Shown here: positions 5,980 to 7,467 of the stretch, piece after piece
How positions within the stretch are numbered: the stretch's first letter is position 1
Layout of the letters: every line of letters begins with the position of its first letter
Origin: Burkholderiaceae bacterium
GTDB taxonomy: Bacteria > Pseudomonadota > Gammaproteobacteria > Burkholderiales > Burkholderiaceae
Assembly: GCA_022701845.1 (NCBI GenBank)
Contig: JAKONS010000225.1
Location: forward strand, 1-7,467
Direction of reading: 5' to 3'
Length of the DNA: 7,467 bases
Made by a program: the position numbers and the translations under genes
Notes under the pieces: generated by a model
The model's database searches: none
What the model was told of the DNA's origin: nothing
The model's input: the letters and a program-made list of their open reading frames with translations, nothing else

Positions 5980-6516
5980 TCACAGGTAGGGCTGCAGCGC
6001 CGCGACCAGTTCCGGGAATTCGGTCATCGGATAGAAGTGGCCGCGGTTGGGCACCTCGTGGTAGTCGCTCTGCAGCTGGCGGTGCAGGAAATGCGCCTCT
6101 TCCAGCGGGATGTACGGGTCGCTCGGCGAGTTCAGCTGCACCACCCAGCGCTGGTTCTCGCGGATGCGGTCCCATTCCCAGGGGGTGTCGAAATAGCCGC
6201 TGATCTCCTCTTCGTGGATGCCCAGCGTGGTGTGGTAGCCGGCCACCAGCACCGTGCCCAGCACCCGGTGCTTCTCGGCATGGCGCAGGGCGGCGATGGC
6301 GCCCGAGGAGAAGCCGACCAGGATGGTGTTCTCGTCGGTGCCGAGCTGCTCCAGGTAGGGCAGCCAGTACCGCGCCCGGGCCAGCACCGGGTCGGGCCAG
6401 GTGCCGGGCGAGACCACCTCGCAGCCGCGTTGCCGCAGGGCCTCGGCCACGTACGGGAACCAGCCTTCGTGCGTGGAGCCGCCGCCGTTGCCCGGGATCA
6501 GGATCGCTTTTTTCAT
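5980..6516 (-). CDS. RBBP9/YdeN-like alpha/beta serine hydrolase
   Basis: A compact 178-residue alpha/beta hydrolase of the RBBP9/YdeN type, a family of small serine hydrolases of about 180-200 residues with few known natural substrates. The first strand and oxyanion region is KAILIPGNGGG (3-13). The nucleophile elbow is GFSSG (68-72) with Ser70, the acid is Asp133 in SDPYIP, and the base is His160 in NRGHFY, so the triad is complete. It has no signal peptide or lipobox and should be cytoplasmic. The usual short lid is present around 97-120 (GIHEEEISGYFDTPWEW). It converges on the regulator with 13 bp between stop codons and diverges from pdeM across 81 bp. It is not part of the DUF2848 operon, being separated from it by the oppositely oriented regulator. 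An esterase or lactonase role is plausible but not shown. Confidence 0.9.
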   Translation of the reverse strand: MKKAILIPGNGGGSTHEGWFPYVAEALRQRGCEVVSPGTWPDPVLARARYWLPYLEQLGTDENTILVGFSSGAIAALRHAEKHRVLGTVLVAGYHTTLGIHEEEISGYFDTPWEWDRIRENQRWVVQLNSPSDPYIPLEEAHFLHRQLQSDYHEVPNRGHFYPMTEFPELVAALQPYL

Positions 6517-6597
6517 GGCCGCGATGGTAGGTGCCCGTCGGGTGCCAAGCCAGCCCGCGCCGTGGGTTTATTCGGCCGCTGGCCTAATCGGCGGCTC
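6517..6597. promoter_or_regulatory. Divergent spacer between hydrolase and pdeM
   Basis: This 81-bp gap must carry the start signals of both the leftward hydrolase gene and the rightward pdeM gene. A slightly AT-richer patch lies near 6566-6588 (GTTTATTC, CCTAATC), but I find no -35/-10 pair with good spacing for either direction. It is recorded as the likely promoter region by position only. Confidence 0.4.
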
Positions 6598-7248
6598 ATG
6601 TCGACACTGTCCATCGCCGGCGAAACGCTGCAGCTCCTGTCCGACCCGGCCCTCTGGTGGCCCGCGGGCGGCACCCTCTTCGTGGCCGACCTGCATCTGG
6701 GCAAGGCGGCGGTGTTCCGGGCGCGCGGGCTGCCGGTGCCCTCGGGCACCACCCAGTCGAACCTGGCACGGCTCGGCGCCCTGGTGCAGCGCCATGCGGC
6801 GCGCCGGCTGGTGATCCTGGGCGACTTCCTGCATGCCGCCGAATCGCACACGCCGACGGTGCTGGGCGGCCTGGCCGACTGGCGCGGCGCGCATCCCACG
6901 CTCGACATCGTGCTGGTGCGCGGCAACCACGACAGCCATGCCGGGGACCCGCCGGCCTCGCTCGGCATCGACATCGTCGACGAGCCCTGGCCGATCGGCC
7001 CGTTCGCCTGCTGCCACCATCCGCAGCTGCAGGCCGGCCGCCATGTGCTGGCCGGCCATGTGCACCCGGCGGTGCGCCTGCGCGGACCGGGCCGCGACGC
7101 GCTGCGGCTGCCCTGCTTCAGCAGCGGTGCCGGGCTGACCTTGCTGCCGGCCTTCGGCGGTTTCACCGGCACCCATGTGCTGGCGCCGGAGCCGGGCCGC
7201 CGGCTGTTCGCGGTGGGCGGCGGCCAGGTGTGGCCGGTGCCGGCCTAG
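6598..7248 (+). CDS. pdeM: Ligase-associated DNA-damage-response endonuclease/metallophosphoesterase PdeM
   Basis: A 216-residue calcineurin-like phosphoesterase whose metal ligands are all in place: Asp31 and His33 (ADLHLGK), Asp76 (LGDFLHA), Asn110-His111-Asp112 (RGNHD), His140 (CCHHP) and His154/His156 (GHVHP). DLHLGKAAVFRARGLPVPSG (31-50) is especially typical of the PdeM branch found with the ligase-associated helicase, exonuclease and ATP-dependent ligase. The protein is expected to cleave phosphodiester bonds with two metal ions during DNA repair in the cytoplasm. The ATG at 6598 fits the family start (residues before the first strand are short); the longer open frame upstream is antisense to the hydrolase. 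No strong Shine-Dalgarno is visible. It should lie directly after the helicase gene but is 5.2 kb away here, so it needs its own promoter, which I cannot place with confidence in 6517-6597. Confidence 0.92.
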   Translation: MSTLSIAGETLQLLSDPALWWPAGGTLFVADLHLGKAAVFRARGLPVPSGTTQSNLARLGALVQRHAARRLVILGDFLHAAESHTPTVLGGLADWRGAHPTLDIVLVRGNHDSHAGDPPASLGIDIVDEPWPIGPFACCHHPQLQAGRHVLAGHVHPAVRLRGPGRDALRLPCFSSGAGLTLLPAFGGFTGTHVLAPEPGRRLFAVGGGQVWPVPA

Positions 7249-7249
7249 G

Positions 7250-7274
7250 GCGGCGGGTCGTCAGACCGCGCCGC
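7250..7274. terminator. Interrupted hairpin between pdeM and the SMP-30-like gene
   Basis: GCGGC (7250-7254) and GGTC (7256-7259) pair with GACC (7264-7267) and GCCGC (7270-7274), around a GTCA loop that holds the stop of the minus-strand gene. A small 1x2 internal loop interrupts the stem. There is no T-run on either side. It is a weak candidate for a shared 3'-end structure at this convergent junction. Confidence 0.3.
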
Positions 7275-7467
7275 GCACACCCACGGTGATCGCGTAGAGC
7301 GAGTGGCAGGCGGCCATGAACAGGCGGTTGTTCTTCGGGCCGCCGAAGGCCAGGTTGGCGCAGCGCTCGGGCAGGTGGATGAAGCCGATCGGCAGGCCCT
7401 GCGGGTTGAACACCTTCACCCCGTCGAGCGCGGCCGCATCGGCGCCCGGGCGGCCGTCGCTGCCCCA
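7261..7467 (-). CDS. SMP-30/gluconolactonase/LRE-like protein, C-terminal end
   Basis: Only the last 68 residues are in the window; the rest lies beyond the right edge. The frame reads from 7467 without interruption to TGA at 7263-7261. The stretch LDGVKVFNPQGLPIGFIHLP followed by ERCANLAFGG and NNRLFMAACHSLYAI matches the closing blades of SMP-30-type six-bladed beta-propellers, which hydrolyse sugar lactones or similar esters using a divalent metal. The segment before LDG (PGADAAA) may belong to the preceding metal-binding loop. The gene converges on pdeM with 12 bp between the stops. Nothing here shows which lactone it would use, and the catalytic residues of the N-terminal blades cannot be checked. 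Confidence 0.85.
   Translation of the reverse strand, partial: WGSDGRPGADAAALDGVKVFNPQGLPIGFIHLPERCANLAFGGPKNNRLFMAACHSLYAITVGVRGAV

Noticed and set aside
6532..6547. Sigma-54-like element on the minus strand (TGGCAC, then GC at the right spacing) upstream of the hydrolase.
   Set aside because: The -12 part lacks the TT, the start point would fall almost on the ATG, and no activator site is visible. Probably chance in GC-rich DNA.
1..7467. Mobile element, attachment site, CRISPR array, toxin-antitoxin or phage-defence genes.
   Set aside because: I saw no transposase, integrase, tRNA, regular direct repeats or small toxin-like gene pairs, and codon use is uniform throughout.

Overview
The window is very GC-rich (codon third positions almost all G or C) and tightly packed. 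It looks like a chromosomal segment of a high-GC Gram-negative bacterium, most plausibly a betaproteobacterium of the Burkholderiales/Comamonadaceae type. That placement is inferred from protein flavour and base composition only. I see nine protein genes (two cut by the window edges), one well-supported promoter/operator region and several small hairpins at gene ends. No tRNA, rRNA, CRISPR array, insertion sequence or integrase is visible.

Layout. Bases 1-1400 (+): C-terminal part of a ligase-associated, Lhr-type DEXH helicase. Bases 1414-5117 (-): a four-gene unit, in transcription order DUF2848 protein (4431-5117), a two-domain dimeric alpha/beta-barrel protein (3763-4428), an MHS-family MFS transporter (2415-3698) and an L-asparaginase-like amidohydrolase (1414-2409). 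Bases 5277-5966 (+): a divergent GntR/FCD repressor-type regulator. Bases 5980-6516 (-): an RBBP9/YdeN-like alpha/beta hydrolase. Bases 6598-7248 (+): the metallophosphoesterase PdeM. Bases 7261-7467 (-): C-terminal end of an SMP-30/gluconolactonase-like protein.

Two systems are interleaved. The helicase and PdeM are partners in the bacterial ligase-associated DNA-repair cluster, where they are usually neighbours. Here they keep the same orientation but are about 5.2 kb apart, separated by a self-contained catabolic module and a hydrolase gene. The module has the usual catabolic logic: an FCD-type regulator sensing a small carboxylate, a divergent promoter with operator-like repeats, an importer for an organic acid or zwitterion, a deamidating enzyme with no signal peptide, and two poorly characterised proteins that may process the product. 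The substrate cannot be read from the sequence. An amide-bearing carboxylate is the best guess.

The strongest regulatory signal is the 5145-5190 region. A TTGGAA-17 bp-TGTAAT promoter reads into the DUF2848 operon, with a perfect 12-bp palindrome in its spacer and related sequences 11 bp and 22 bp away. All three convergent gene junctions (1400/1414, 5966/5980, 7248/7261) have only 12-13 bp between stop codons, and each has an inverted repeat that takes in a stop codon.
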